Part shown: positions 18,801 to 25,584 of the stretch, one piece after another
Layout of the letters: every line of letters starts with the position of its first letter
Position numbering within the stretch: position 1 is the first letter of the stretch
Assembly: GCA_902461565.1 (NCBI GenBank)
Contig: CABPYL010000016.1
Coordinates: 1-59,223, forward strand
Length of the DNA stretch: 59,223 nucleotides
Reading direction: 5' to 3'
Source of the DNA: an uncultured Porphyromonadaceae bacterium
Lineage (GTDB): Bacteria > Bacteroidota > Bacteroidia > Bacteroidales > Muribaculaceae
The notes under the pieces: model-generated
Seen by the model: the letters and a program-made list of their open reading frames with translations, nothing else
What the model was told of the DNA's origin: nothing
Database searches by the model: none
Program-made: the position numbers and the translations under genes

Positions 18801-19933
18801 CCATTGAGGTTCGCGACACGGGCATTGGCATAGCACCGGAGGAACTGGAAAACATATTCCGGAAGTACTATCAGACACGCCGCGGCTATACCTCGGCACA
18901 CCAGGGTTGGGGTATAGGCCTCGCCACAGTACACAAACTTGTGCAGCTGCACAAAGGCACCGTTACCGTCGAGAGTACTATGGGAGCCGGCTCGGTATTC
19001 AAAGTTAAGCTCCTTGTTTCGGAAACAGCCTTCGACCCGGGATGCTACATCACTTCGGGCAAAGTGGTGGAAGAACCACGCCTGCAAATGATTGTACCTG
19101 CGGCCGCCTCCAGCCAACTGATTCACGAATACGCCAAAAGAGACGACCGAGTCAATATCCTACTTGTGGAGGACAATCAGGAACTTCTCTCCTTTTTGGC
19201 CGAAACCTTCAACAAGTCGTACAACGTGTTCACAGCCGCCAACGGGCGCGAAGCCTTGAAAATTGCATCGGCAAACAACATCGACATTGTCGTTTCCGAC
19301 GTGATGATGCCAGAAATGGACGGTATAGAACTTTGCAACACGCTGAAGAACGACCTGTCCACATCGCATATTCCCGTGATTCTCCTTACTGCCAAGAACG
19401 ACCAGGAAAGCATGATGGCAGGCTTTACCGGCGGTGCCGAGGCTTACGTAACCAAGCCTTTCGACCCCAAGATTCTGGAACTGAGGGTGAAAAACATACT
19501 GCGTGCACGCAAGCAATATGTGAAAGACGTGATGAACGACAACGCCGACAAACAGCCAGAGAACGGCGGAGAGATAATATCCATGAGCAAATTCGACAAA
19601 GAATTTATATCACGCATCAATGCTCTGATAGACAAAAACATGGATAATTCGGAATTCTCCGTCGCAGATATCACTGCCGAATTCGGCATAAGCCGCTCGC
19701 TCCTTCATGTAAAAATGAAGACTTTCGCCAACACATCCACCATCGACTATATCCGGCACCGCCGCATGAATCTTGCCTGCAGTCTGCTCAAAGAGGGCTA
19801 CAACGTCAGCGAAACGGCATACCGTACCGGCTATTCCGATCCCAATTACTTCACAAAAGTATTCAAGAAAGAATTCGGCATCACTCCTTCTGAGTTCATT
19901 GCCGGAGCATCTGTGAATTCTCCTCGCCAATAG
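15845..19933 (+). CDS. Hybrid two-component system sensor/regulator (HTCS) of the PUL
   Basis: This 1362-residue single-chain regulator has a signal peptide at 1-27. Its periplasmic sensor is made of Reg_prop repeats ('LPHQQIQSMAFDHDGRLWIG', 'DRSGRIWLGTEQGINIID', 'DKNDNIWIGTYFGGI' and others), forming two propellers to about residue 650. A Y_Y_Y domain follows (about 690-760), then a membrane helix at about 777-800. The cytoplasmic part has a HisKA domain with phospho-accepting His836 in 'NISHELKTPL', an HATPase ('NNLLSNALKYT', 'DTGIGIAPEELENIF'), a receiver with Asp1152 in 'VVSDVMMPEMDG', and an AraC-type HTH at about 1250-1355 ('ISRSLLHVKMK', 'SDPNYFTKVFKKEFGITPSEF'). The family binds a breakdown oligosaccharide in the periplasm and activates the PUL. 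The gene follows the BNR enzyme by 5 bases, so it is probably autoregulated as part of the operon. Confidence 0.97.
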   Translation: MLQFRRCAALTTAILLSIVVCAQGMADSFYFVHFKSSDGLPHQQIQSMAFDHDGRLWIGTRNGLASYDGYTFKSYFNDPADKNSLTHNFVQNVYVDADDVLWVGTDRGICRYRRDTDDFQRYPDVDMRVHVVTGGKDNCIIAGGDYLLKYEPETDSFTRVRRQNNNFVLGIACSPAGEVYVSTHDAITVFDASMQRSSELDATKSVSGTDHISPLLFDTKGNLWIGLNGKGVLRYNRKSNSSTIYTVPRLTNGTIRAIAEDRSGRIWLGTEQGINIIDPATDNITHIQQDFVNPSRLNDNAIYCIVPDKNDNIWIGTYFGGINMIKNHANKFGWISPGYDTWSLSGKTVRRIIEPEQGTLWLASEDGGINILDLESRRVSRFNAIPDIGPNVHELYSDRRRGCIWIGTFLRGLYRYDPRTGASRHYDIGLHANVDAHSVFSIASQPSPDSPDGDRLWFSTSNGLFYYDPATDSFKQTGNTILDSEFVYYIMADHAGNMWLGSVNHGLFRIDYATGQIESIGVAGPEEEDGLKDCYITALAEDSDNNLFIGTNNGGLYRMEKGTGRPKRLRDGTELGVICSLLKDSGGTLWMTTSNGLYKIAPGGNTQYFSKNDGLAEAQFNFNSGLEASDGNIYMGTVNGLISFRPYIAKEVRQPLKVHFGTLIVNAHEQRARNDREPQGVVLDAVDHIDLGYDESRQFTIRYGVIDPSSANTAVYQVMLEGVDSQWRDMGNLRSFTAIKLPPGSYKLQVRACDATGNWDEMPTSVLTINVARPFYATIWAYLIYLLLAFAAGYMLYRFFALRVREKQSIRKAQLDKEMGDELNRNKLEFFTNISHELKTPLSLILAPLRYLEESKDMAEESRKHLDLAISNTNKMVTLVDELVTFNRVENGNFQLYLQQGNPLLHIERLTQNFYLAAEGRHQQLRVYTENNGEEVWYSSTCVELILNNLLSNALKYTPEGGQIDVRASIVEEAPAQGALPEIYLAIEVRDTGIGIAPEELENIFRKYYQTRRGYTSAHQGWGIGLATVHKLVQLHKGTVTVESTMGAGSVFKVKLLVSETAFDPGCYITSGKVVEEPRLQMIVPAAASSQLIHEYAKRDDRVNILLVEDNQELLSFLAETFNKSYNVFTAANGREALKIASANNIDIVVSDVMMPEMDGIELCNTLKNDLSTSHIPVILLTAKNDQESMMAGFTGGAEAYVTKPFDPKILELRVKNILRARKQYVKDVMNDNADKQPENGGEIISMSKFDKEFISRINALIDKNMDNSEFSVADITAEFGISRSLLHVKMKTFANTSTIDYIRHRRMNLACSLLKEGYNVSETAYRTGYSDPNYFTKVFKKEFGITPSEFIAGASVNSPRQ

Positions 19934-19950
19934 GTATTATTAATAATTGC

Positions 19951-19983
19951 AGCGCCGGTGCCACTGATATAGACACCGGCGCT
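19951..19983. terminator. Bidirectional hairpin between HTCS and large GH43 gene
   Basis: A perfect 10-bp inverted repeat, AGCGCCGGTG / CACCGGCGCT, with a 13-base loop between the convergent genes ending at 19933 and 20007. Confidence 0.8.
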
Positions 19984-20006
19984 TATCATATTAAAAGTCG
20001 GAAAAA

Positions 20007-22829
20007 CTATTTACGGTAATAGATAAGACCGTGGTATTCGGGAGTACCGTTTTCGGATACCAGACCTATGCCGGAATCTTTATAGCCTTTTACCGGCATC
20101 GTTGCCATCAGTCGGCCGTCCACAAATATACGCAGTGTGTCTCCGTCGCGGTTGGCGCGGAGGTTGTAGCTGTCCTTGAACAGCTCGTGAATCCGGATAT
20201 CATAGATATGGAATCCGCCGTCAGTGGGCTTTGTATTGTTGAATACGAGGCGAGAAGTGCGTACAGGCGCTGTCCGCACGACATTATACGCCGGATTACT
20301 GTCTACAGCTGCCGTGGATGTGTCGATTCTGTGGCGTGTGCCGTCGGCGTCGACAACCGAGGGTACCACCATGTCGAACATATTGTCCACAAATATCTCG
20401 CGTGCGGATGCACTGTTCTTCGGACCGTCGAAGCGGCTCTCGGTAAAAATATTGCGGTTGGCAATGTCGTAGCGTTTGAGATATATGGCATCGAATACGG
20501 TAGGACAGTCGGTTGTATATGTCTTTTCATAGGAATCGGTGAAGCGGGCGTCGGTATACAATGTGCGCACGGTATCGAGCGGCACAGCCTTTGCTACGGC
20601 TTTGCCCTTGCGCACTTCAGTAATGTTGAGGCACTGCTTCGGCGCATCAACGGTTACCTTTATATAGTTGTCCTTGTCGACATACAGCGGATAGAACCCC
20701 GCCACAGCATCGTCGGCCAGACCGGATATCTGTGTGGCGAACTCGTAGGACTTCGCCGGATTGCCCTTGAATGCGTTGAGAATGCCATTGGCCACAGCAC
20801 CCTTGTCGGTGGGTATCATTGTGCCGCCGGACAAATTCCAGCCGTTCATACGGTCGTTGCCGTCATCGAAACCTACAGTATATATCACACCGTCGAAAGC
20901 CGAGCCGGCCGAGGCCGCTATGCCCGGTACAGCATCTCCGGAAAAGGAACACTCTATTATATCGGGATGGCGCATTCCGTCGATAGAGACTACAAGATCG
21001 TGTACATCGCGCTCCACGCGAATGTTATGATAAGCATCCCAGCGGAAATCGGCTCTCAGAGGAACAGAAACGAGCGTTTCGCATACGCCGTTTTTAGTCT
21101 CGGTTACTGTCCATGTTCCGTTATCCTTGTCAAACAATATCGCTACGTTATTGTCCTTATCGAGCCGGAGGGCATAGACACCCGCCGATTTTTGCGGTTT
21201 TACGTTGACCTCCCACAGATACGAGCCGGCGGAAAGACCGGGCTCAAGATAAGCTTCACCGGGTTCTGATGCCGATAGTTCTCCATCGGCAATTCTGAAG
21301 CCGGAAAGCGACTTCCATTTGCTTTTCCCGTCCTCGTTGTCGAACACGTCGCCGTATGCCGGCAATGCAGGTACGGGATGATAGCCTGGATTGTTGCTGT
21401 GGGTTATACCGTCCACGGTGAGTTTATCGCCATGAAAATGGACGCGGTCCGCATACTGGCTTCGGGATAGTGCATTGTCGTTGGCCATATATATAAGCCA
21501 CCACTCAAGGCCGTTAGGACCACGGAGAATATTGGGCTGCCCGGGAGTCCATACGATTTCGGGAGCTGCGCCAGTATTACCCGTATCGAACAGTTCGGCA
21601 TTGATATATACCTGGTGCCGATGGCCTTTGTAACTTTCAACAGCAATGACATTATCGCCGGTTTTCAAGGCTTTCTTCATCTCGGGAGTGAGATTGACTA
21701 TCTTGTACACACCTTTGTCGTAAGCAGCTATTTTCTTGCCGTTGATATAGACAGTAGACGGCCCTTTGCTTGTGAGACGCAGGGCAAGATTGTCCGACAG
21801 ATTGTCGATGTGGAATGTCTTGCGTAGGCGTATCGTATCGGTATTCCATTTTGTAAGGCATCTGTATGTTGTGGAGCCGCGCTCACTTCCGGGAGCAAAG
21901 CCTCCCGCTCCGGACTTCCACGAACTGTCGTCGAAGTCCGGCCGATACCAGTCCCCGGCCACGGAGGACGTCGAATATCTGAAATCCGGGCTGAAAACGC
22001 CCTTATAGAAGCGCAGAAGATCCACATTGTTGTCCTCAAGTTCCTTCTGGTTGGACAGTACCACGGGATGAGGATATTTGTTACCGTTATTGAAACCCAT
22101 CGGGGAATCTGCAACGGCAACGCCAAGCTGATAGTTTCCCCATTCGCCACCGGTGTGGTTGGCATTGTACATCATATAATACCTGTTGTGGTACTTCATC
22201 ACCCACGGACCTTCAGCAACGGCATTGTCCATCCGTTCCCACGTATTAGGATTGGACGAGAACTGGCATAATATGGAGCCGTCTCCTTCTTCGAATTCCC
22301 TCCAGTTCTTCATTTTTCGGGCCCAGATGGTATTTCCGTCGGTGAAGCGCACCATATACATGTACAACTTGCCGTCGTCGTCGCGAAAAACCTTAGGGTC
22401 GATACGGTTGTCCATCCAGCGGTCTTTCACCGGCTCGGCGTACGGTCCCATAGGATTGTCGGCTTCGGAATGGACTATATGTACGGCATGCAGGTCGTTA
22501 CCCCAGTAGTTCACAGACCAATAGGCATGTACCGTACCGTTGTCGTAAAGCATATCGTTGGCATGAATCTGATTGTTGCCGCATCCGGTGTTGCGGCTCC
22601 AGTCGTTGTTCATGTCTATCACGTGAACGGGACCTTCCCAATTTATCAGGTCGGAAGATATGTAGAAGTCTCCGTCGGTACGGCAACCACCCAGATAGTA
22701 TTTGCCGTTGTAGTTCATCACGCCTATGTCGGCCACATTCCTCAGCAAAGGATTCGGAATATTCTGCGCCCCGGCAGAAAAACCCAATGCCACAACCACC
22801 GACACGGCTATACACAATTTATTGTTCAT
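20007..22829 (-). CDS. Large multidomain GH43 enzyme with an inserted jelly-roll domain and C-terminal LamG-like domains
   Basis: This 940-residue exported protein has a signal peptide (MNNKLCIAVSVVVALGFSAGA). A GH43 propeller starts at about residue 28. Its carboxylates appear to be Asp34 ('VADIGV', replacing the usual DP), Asp144 ('RIDPKVFRDDDG') and Glu206 ('VAEGPWVMKYHNRYYMMYNA'). At about 285-415 the propeller is interrupted by a galactose-binding-like jelly roll of the GH2 N-terminal type: 'WYRPDFDDSSWKSGAGGF', 'IRLRKTFHID', 'STVYINGKKI', 'LKTGDNVIAVESY'. The last blade resumes at 422-475 ('PGQPNILRGPNGLEWWLIYM'). Two concanavalin/LamG-like domains follow (about 495-665 and 690-940). 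The gene converges on the HTCS gene and very probably belongs to the same PUL. Debranching or exo-action on an arabinose- or galactose-bearing glycan is the likely role; the exact linkage is unknown. Confidence 0.88.
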   Translation of the reverse strand: MNNKLCIAVSVVVALGFSAGAQNIPNPLLRNVADIGVMNYNGKYYLGGCRTDGDFYISSDLINWEGPVHVIDMNNDWSRNTGCGNNQIHANDMLYDNGTVHAYWSVNYWGNDLHAVHIVHSEADNPMGPYAEPVKDRWMDNRIDPKVFRDDDGKLYMYMVRFTDGNTIWARKMKNWREFEEGDGSILCQFSSNPNTWERMDNAVAEGPWVMKYHNRYYMMYNANHTGGEWGNYQLGVAVADSPMGFNNGNKYPHPVVLSNQKELEDNNVDLLRFYKGVFSPDFRYSTSSVAGDWYRPDFDDSSWKSGAGGFAPGSERGSTTYRCLTKWNTDTIRLRKTFHIDNLSDNLALRLTSKGPSTVYINGKKIAAYDKGVYKIVNLTPEMKKALKTGDNVIAVESYKGHRHQVYINAELFDTGNTGAAPEIVWTPGQPNILRGPNGLEWWLIYMANDNALSRSQYADRVHFHGDKLTVDGITHSNNPGYHPVPALPAYGDVFDNEDGKSKWKSLSGFRIADGELSASEPGEAYLEPGLSAGSYLWEVNVKPQKSAGVYALRLDKDNNVAILFDKDNGTWTVTETKNGVCETLVSVPLRADFRWDAYHNIRVERDVHDLVVSIDGMRHPDIIECSFSGDAVPGIAASAGSAFDGVIYTVGFDDGNDRMNGWNLSGGTMIPTDKGAVANGILNAFKGNPAKSYEFATQISGLADDAVAGFYPLYVDKDNYIKVTVDAPKQCLNITEVRKGKAVAKAVPLDTVRTLYTDARFTDSYEKTYTTDCPTVFDAIYLKRYDIANRNIFTESRFDGPKNSASAREIFVDNMFDMVVPSVVDADGTRHRIDTSTAAVDSNPAYNVVRTAPVRTSRLVFNNTKPTDGGFHIYDIRIHELFKDSYNLRANRDGDTLRIFVDGRLMATMPVKGYKDSGIGLVSENGTPEYHGLIYYRK

Positions 22830-22861
22830 AATGATTAAATCTAAGGATGTTTATACACTTG

Positions 22862-22869
22862 CAAAACTA
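22862..22869 (-). promoter_or_regulatory. -7 element for the large GH43 gene
   Basis: TAGTTTTG on the minus strand fits TAnnTTTG and lies 33 bases before the ATG at 22829. No TTTG at the usual -33 spacing was seen. Confidence 0.5.
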
Positions 22870-22956
22870 TGCAAAAATCCCCTTAGCGACGGGTACAATT
22901 ATCCAGAATACCCGTACAATAGTCCATGCGCCTCTATCGCATGGAAAAAAACATCC

Positions 22957-23550
22957 TTATCGAATACCGAGCAGTTTATGCGTCTGCAGCGAGAGTTTCC
23001 ATTTGGGATTATTTTTGATGTATTCGATACAGAACTTCAGGTTGCGGACGTTAAATGCACGGTCGTTTCGGTCGCATGGCTGCAAATAGTAGCATTGTCC
23101 GTCGGTTACGTGCACATCGGTCATTTTTTCAATATATTCGGGATGGTCCATGTCGAACACAACTTTCAGTTCGTCGATGCGCTGGATTAATGGCATAATA
23201 CCGAATTTAGGTGAAACCGTAATCCAGTCTACAAGTGGTTCAACGGCTGTATCGAGACAACAGGTACCGTTCGTTTCCATGTGAATGGTCTTGCCTGCGC
23301 GCTTCAATGCTTCAAGCAACGATGCAGTTATCTGCAAAGCGGGTTCTCCGCCGGTGATAACAATGTGTTCGGCCGGATACCGGAGTACCTCGTCGATAAT
23401 TTCGGCCTCTGTCATATCGGTGCCATTCTGATGGTCTGTGTCGCAGAAATCACATCTGAGGTTGCAACCCGAGAAACGCACGAAAACCGCCGGTGTGCCT
23501 GTGTGGCGTCCCTCTCCCTGCAGGGAGTAGAATATTTCGTTCACTTTCAT
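22957..23550 (-). CDS. queE: 7-carboxy-7-deazaguanine synthase QueE
   Basis: This 197-residue radical-SAM enzyme converts 6-carboxy-tetrahydropterin to 7-carboxy-7-deazaguanine in queuosine (preQ0) biosynthesis. The N terminus 'VNEIFYSLQGEGRHTGTPAVF' is the QueE signature, followed by the cluster motif CNLRCDFC (CX3CX2C) for the [4Fe-4S] centre, 'TGGEPAL' for SAM binding, and 'METNGT'. The length matches the short QueE forms of Bacteroidetes. Its ATG overlaps the queD stop by 4 bases (ATGA), so the two are translationally coupled and encode consecutive steps of one pathway. Confidence 0.95.
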   Translation of the reverse strand: MKVNEIFYSLQGEGRHTGTPAVFVRFSGCNLRCDFCDTDHQNGTDMTEAEIIDEVLRYPAEHIVITGGEPALQITASLLEALKRAGKTIHMETNGTCCLDTAVEPLVDWITVSPKFGIMPLIQRIDELKVVFDMDHPEYIEKMTDVHVTDGQCYYLQPCDRNDRAFNVRNLKFCIEYIKNNPKWKLSLQTHKLLGIR

Positions 23551-23900
23551 AGTTCAGGATGCGGGAAAGTATCATCTACATACATGGCTATATTGCCTTC
23601 GCTCTCCTGGACGGTAGCTTTGTAGCATTCCGGTATCTGGTCGACAATCCATCGTGCGATATTCTCCGCGGTAGGATTGAAAGGAAGCACATCATTAAGG
23701 CACTTATGGTCGAGTGCACCGTGAATTCTGTCTTTGATATGTGTGAAATCGCACACCATGCCGTCGGCATTGAGTTTTTCGGCAGCGCAATGCACTGTAA
23801 TAATCCAGTTATGGCCGTGAATATTTGTGCATTTGCTCTGATAGGATAAATCAAGCCGATGCGAGCCGGCGATTTCCATTCGTTTTGCCACGTAGTACAT
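23547..23900 (-). CDS. queD: 6-carboxy-5,6,7,8-tetrahydropterin synthase QueD
   Basis: This 117-residue enzyme of the PTPS fold makes 6-carboxy-tetrahydropterin from dihydroneopterin triphosphate, the step before QueE. The catalytic CxxxHGH motif is visible as 'CTNIHGHNW', with the upstream zinc His in 'AGSHRLDL' and the substrate-binding Glu near the end ('VQESEGNIAMY'). The ATG at 23900 gives the normal start 'MYYVAKRMEIAGSHRL'. An in-frame extension to 23951 lies in the leader between the -7 element and this ATG and is rejected. First gene of the queD-queE operon. Confidence 0.93.
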   Translation of the reverse strand: MYYVAKRMEIAGSHRLDLSYQSKCTNIHGHNWIITVHCAAEKLNADGMVCDFTHIKDRIHGALDHKCLNDVLPFNPTAENIARWIVDQIPECYKATVQESEGNIAMYVDDTFPHPEL

Positions 23901-23940
23901 GATGCTGTTGAATTTTAGTCTCAAAAAATTATTCCGGCTG

Positions 23941-23948
23941 CAAAGATA
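23941..23948 (-). promoter_or_regulatory. -7 element for queD-queE
   Basis: TATCTTTG on the minus strand, 41 bases before the queD ATG at 23900. No preQ1-type aptamer was recognised in the leader. Confidence 0.55.
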
Positions 23949-24004
23949 CACCTTTCAGCCGACATTTCCGCGGGCGCGTTTTTTGAGGTGCAAAAAAATG
24001 TGCC

Positions 24005-25381
24005 TCAGTTTTGGCTTTTACACTTTCGGCTCAGGAAGAAGGTGGCGATGATTACGGCACAGGTAAGGTTTTCGGCAGCAGGAATGGCAAGCCATGCGCC
24101 GGCATCGCCCAATACACGCGGTAATAACAGGAATGCCGGCACAAGGAATACAATTCCGCGCAGTATAGTAAACAGCGTGGAAAGGCCTGCAGCTTCTATG
24201 CTCTGGTAATATCCGATGAATGTAATGTTTACCGCAAAGAATACGGCGCATACGGCGAACAGCGGCATGCCGGCGGCGGCGATAGCAAATGCGGCTTCAT
24301 CCGGTGATATAAAGGCGGACACGATGTAAGGGGCGCCGAACGACAGAATAGCCGTTACCGTCAGGCCACATATTACGGCCGTGAACAGAGCCATTTTGAG
24401 CGTACGCATGATGCGGTTTTGCTGGTGTGCGCCATAATTATAGCTGATGATGGGTTGCGCCGACTGCGCCACAGCGTTGCTGATGGAGAACACAACCGGG
24501 AAGAAATAGCATGCCACAGAAAAAGCCGCCACACCGTCCTCGTGCATCAGACTTAGGAACACATAGTTGCCGGTGAACATCATAACACTCATGGCGCACT
24601 CGGTGAGGAATGCGGCAAAGCCGATTTTGACAATATACCAGGTATTGCGAAGCGTGAGAACAAGACTTGTAAGCGACATCTTGAGCCGGTAAAATTTCAG
24701 CCTGTCCGAAAAGCGGATAAAATAAGCAAGAACCATAAGACCGCCAAACACGCAGCTCACCGAAGTTGCTATTGCAGCTCCGGCAACACCCATGCCGAGG
24801 GGAAATACCATGATATAGTCCAGGACGATATTGAATGTCGCCGGCACTATCTGGCACCACATAGCATATTTCGGCGAACCGTCGAGGCGAATCAACATCA
24901 TACCCACGCATTCCACCATCAGGAATGGCAAGCCGGGCACAAGATACAGAAGATAATCCTTTGCATTGGGCATAAGCTGTGGCGTGGCCCCGAAGAACGA
25001 TGCCACATTCTCCGGTAGTAACAGAGCTGTGAGTGCAATAAGCAGAACTATCAGGGTTCCGACAAGAAAAGCCTGCGTCATTATAATACGAGCCGTCTTG
25101 TCGTTGTTTTCCGACAGGCGAATACTGGCTATAACCGACGCACCGATACCGAACATCAGACCTATACCGGTGGCTATCATGAAAATCGGTGCTATTATAT
25201 TTACCGCAGCAAGTCCTGCCGGACCTACGCCCTGGCCGACGAAGATGCCGTCCACAAATGTCAGCACCGAATTGAAAATCATGGCTGTGAGGGTAGGAAA
25301 GAACAGCGCAAGGAACAGCTGTCCAATTTTACCCTTACAGAAATCAAGTTTGTCTCTGTCGAGGTTACGTATCTTTCCCAT
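24005..25381 (-). CDS. MATE-family efflux transporter
   Basis: This 458-residue inner-membrane protein has about 12 hydrophobic segments in two homologous halves. The first half contains 'FPTLTAMIFNSVLTFVDGIFVGQGVG', with the typical membrane-embedded pore start; the second half carries 'FGAPYIVSAFISPDEAAF'. The motif 'GPAGLAAVNIIAPIF' near residue 55 and the internal 'AVAQSAQPIISYNYGA' are standard for MATE exporters, which expel cationic drugs or metabolites using Na+ or H+. The substrate cannot be predicted. Single-gene unit with its own -7 element, divergent from pheT. Confidence 0.93.
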   Translation of the reverse strand: MGKIRNLDRDKLDFCKGKIGQLFLALFFPTLTAMIFNSVLTFVDGIFVGQGVGPAGLAAVNIIAPIFMIATGIGLMFGIGASVIASIRLSENNDKTARIIMTQAFLVGTLIVLLIALTALLLPENVASFFGATPQLMPNAKDYLLYLVPGLPFLMVECVGMMLIRLDGSPKYAMWCQIVPATFNIVLDYIMVFPLGMGVAGAAIATSVSCVFGGLMVLAYFIRFSDRLKFYRLKMSLTSLVLTLRNTWYIVKIGFAAFLTECAMSVMMFTGNYVFLSLMHEDGVAAFSVACYFFPVVFSISNAVAQSAQPIISYNYGAHQQNRIMRTLKMALFTAVICGLTVTAILSFGAPYIVSAFISPDEAAFAIAAAGMPLFAVCAVFFAVNITFIGYYQSIEAAGLSTLFTILRGIVFLVPAFLLLPRVLGDAGAWLAIPAAENLTCAVIIATFFLSRKCKSQN

Positions 25382-25412
25382 AATCTCTATATACGATATA
25401 TGCTTTTCATTG

Positions 25413-25420
25413 CAAAGGTA
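25413..25420 (-). promoter_or_regulatory. -7 element for the MATE gene
   Basis: TACCTTTG on the minus strand, 32 bases before the ATG at 25381. Confidence 0.55.
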
Positions 25421-25547
25421 CGGCTTTATATCGACATAAAAGAATTTCCTGTGCCGGAGAGCAGGAGAATGGCATGAACGATACCCGTGGAATACTGAAA
25501 ATACTTACAATATTGAGGTTTGTGCGGAGTTTTTGCGCAAAAATCAT

Positions 25548-25555
25548 TAACTTTG
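25548..25555 (+). promoter_or_regulatory. -7 element deciding the pheT start
   Basis: TAACTTTG fits TAnnTTTG exactly. It lies inside an upstream in-frame extension of pheT, so that extension is not translated from this transcript, and the ATG at 25585 is supported. Confidence 0.6.
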
Positions 25556-25584
25556 CACATTCAAAGGAAAATAACTGCATAGCG

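Noticed and set aside
20031..21269. Plus-strand frame of 412 codons opposite the large GH43 gene
   Set aside because: Antisense shadow of a multidomain enzyme with clear GH43 and LamG features.
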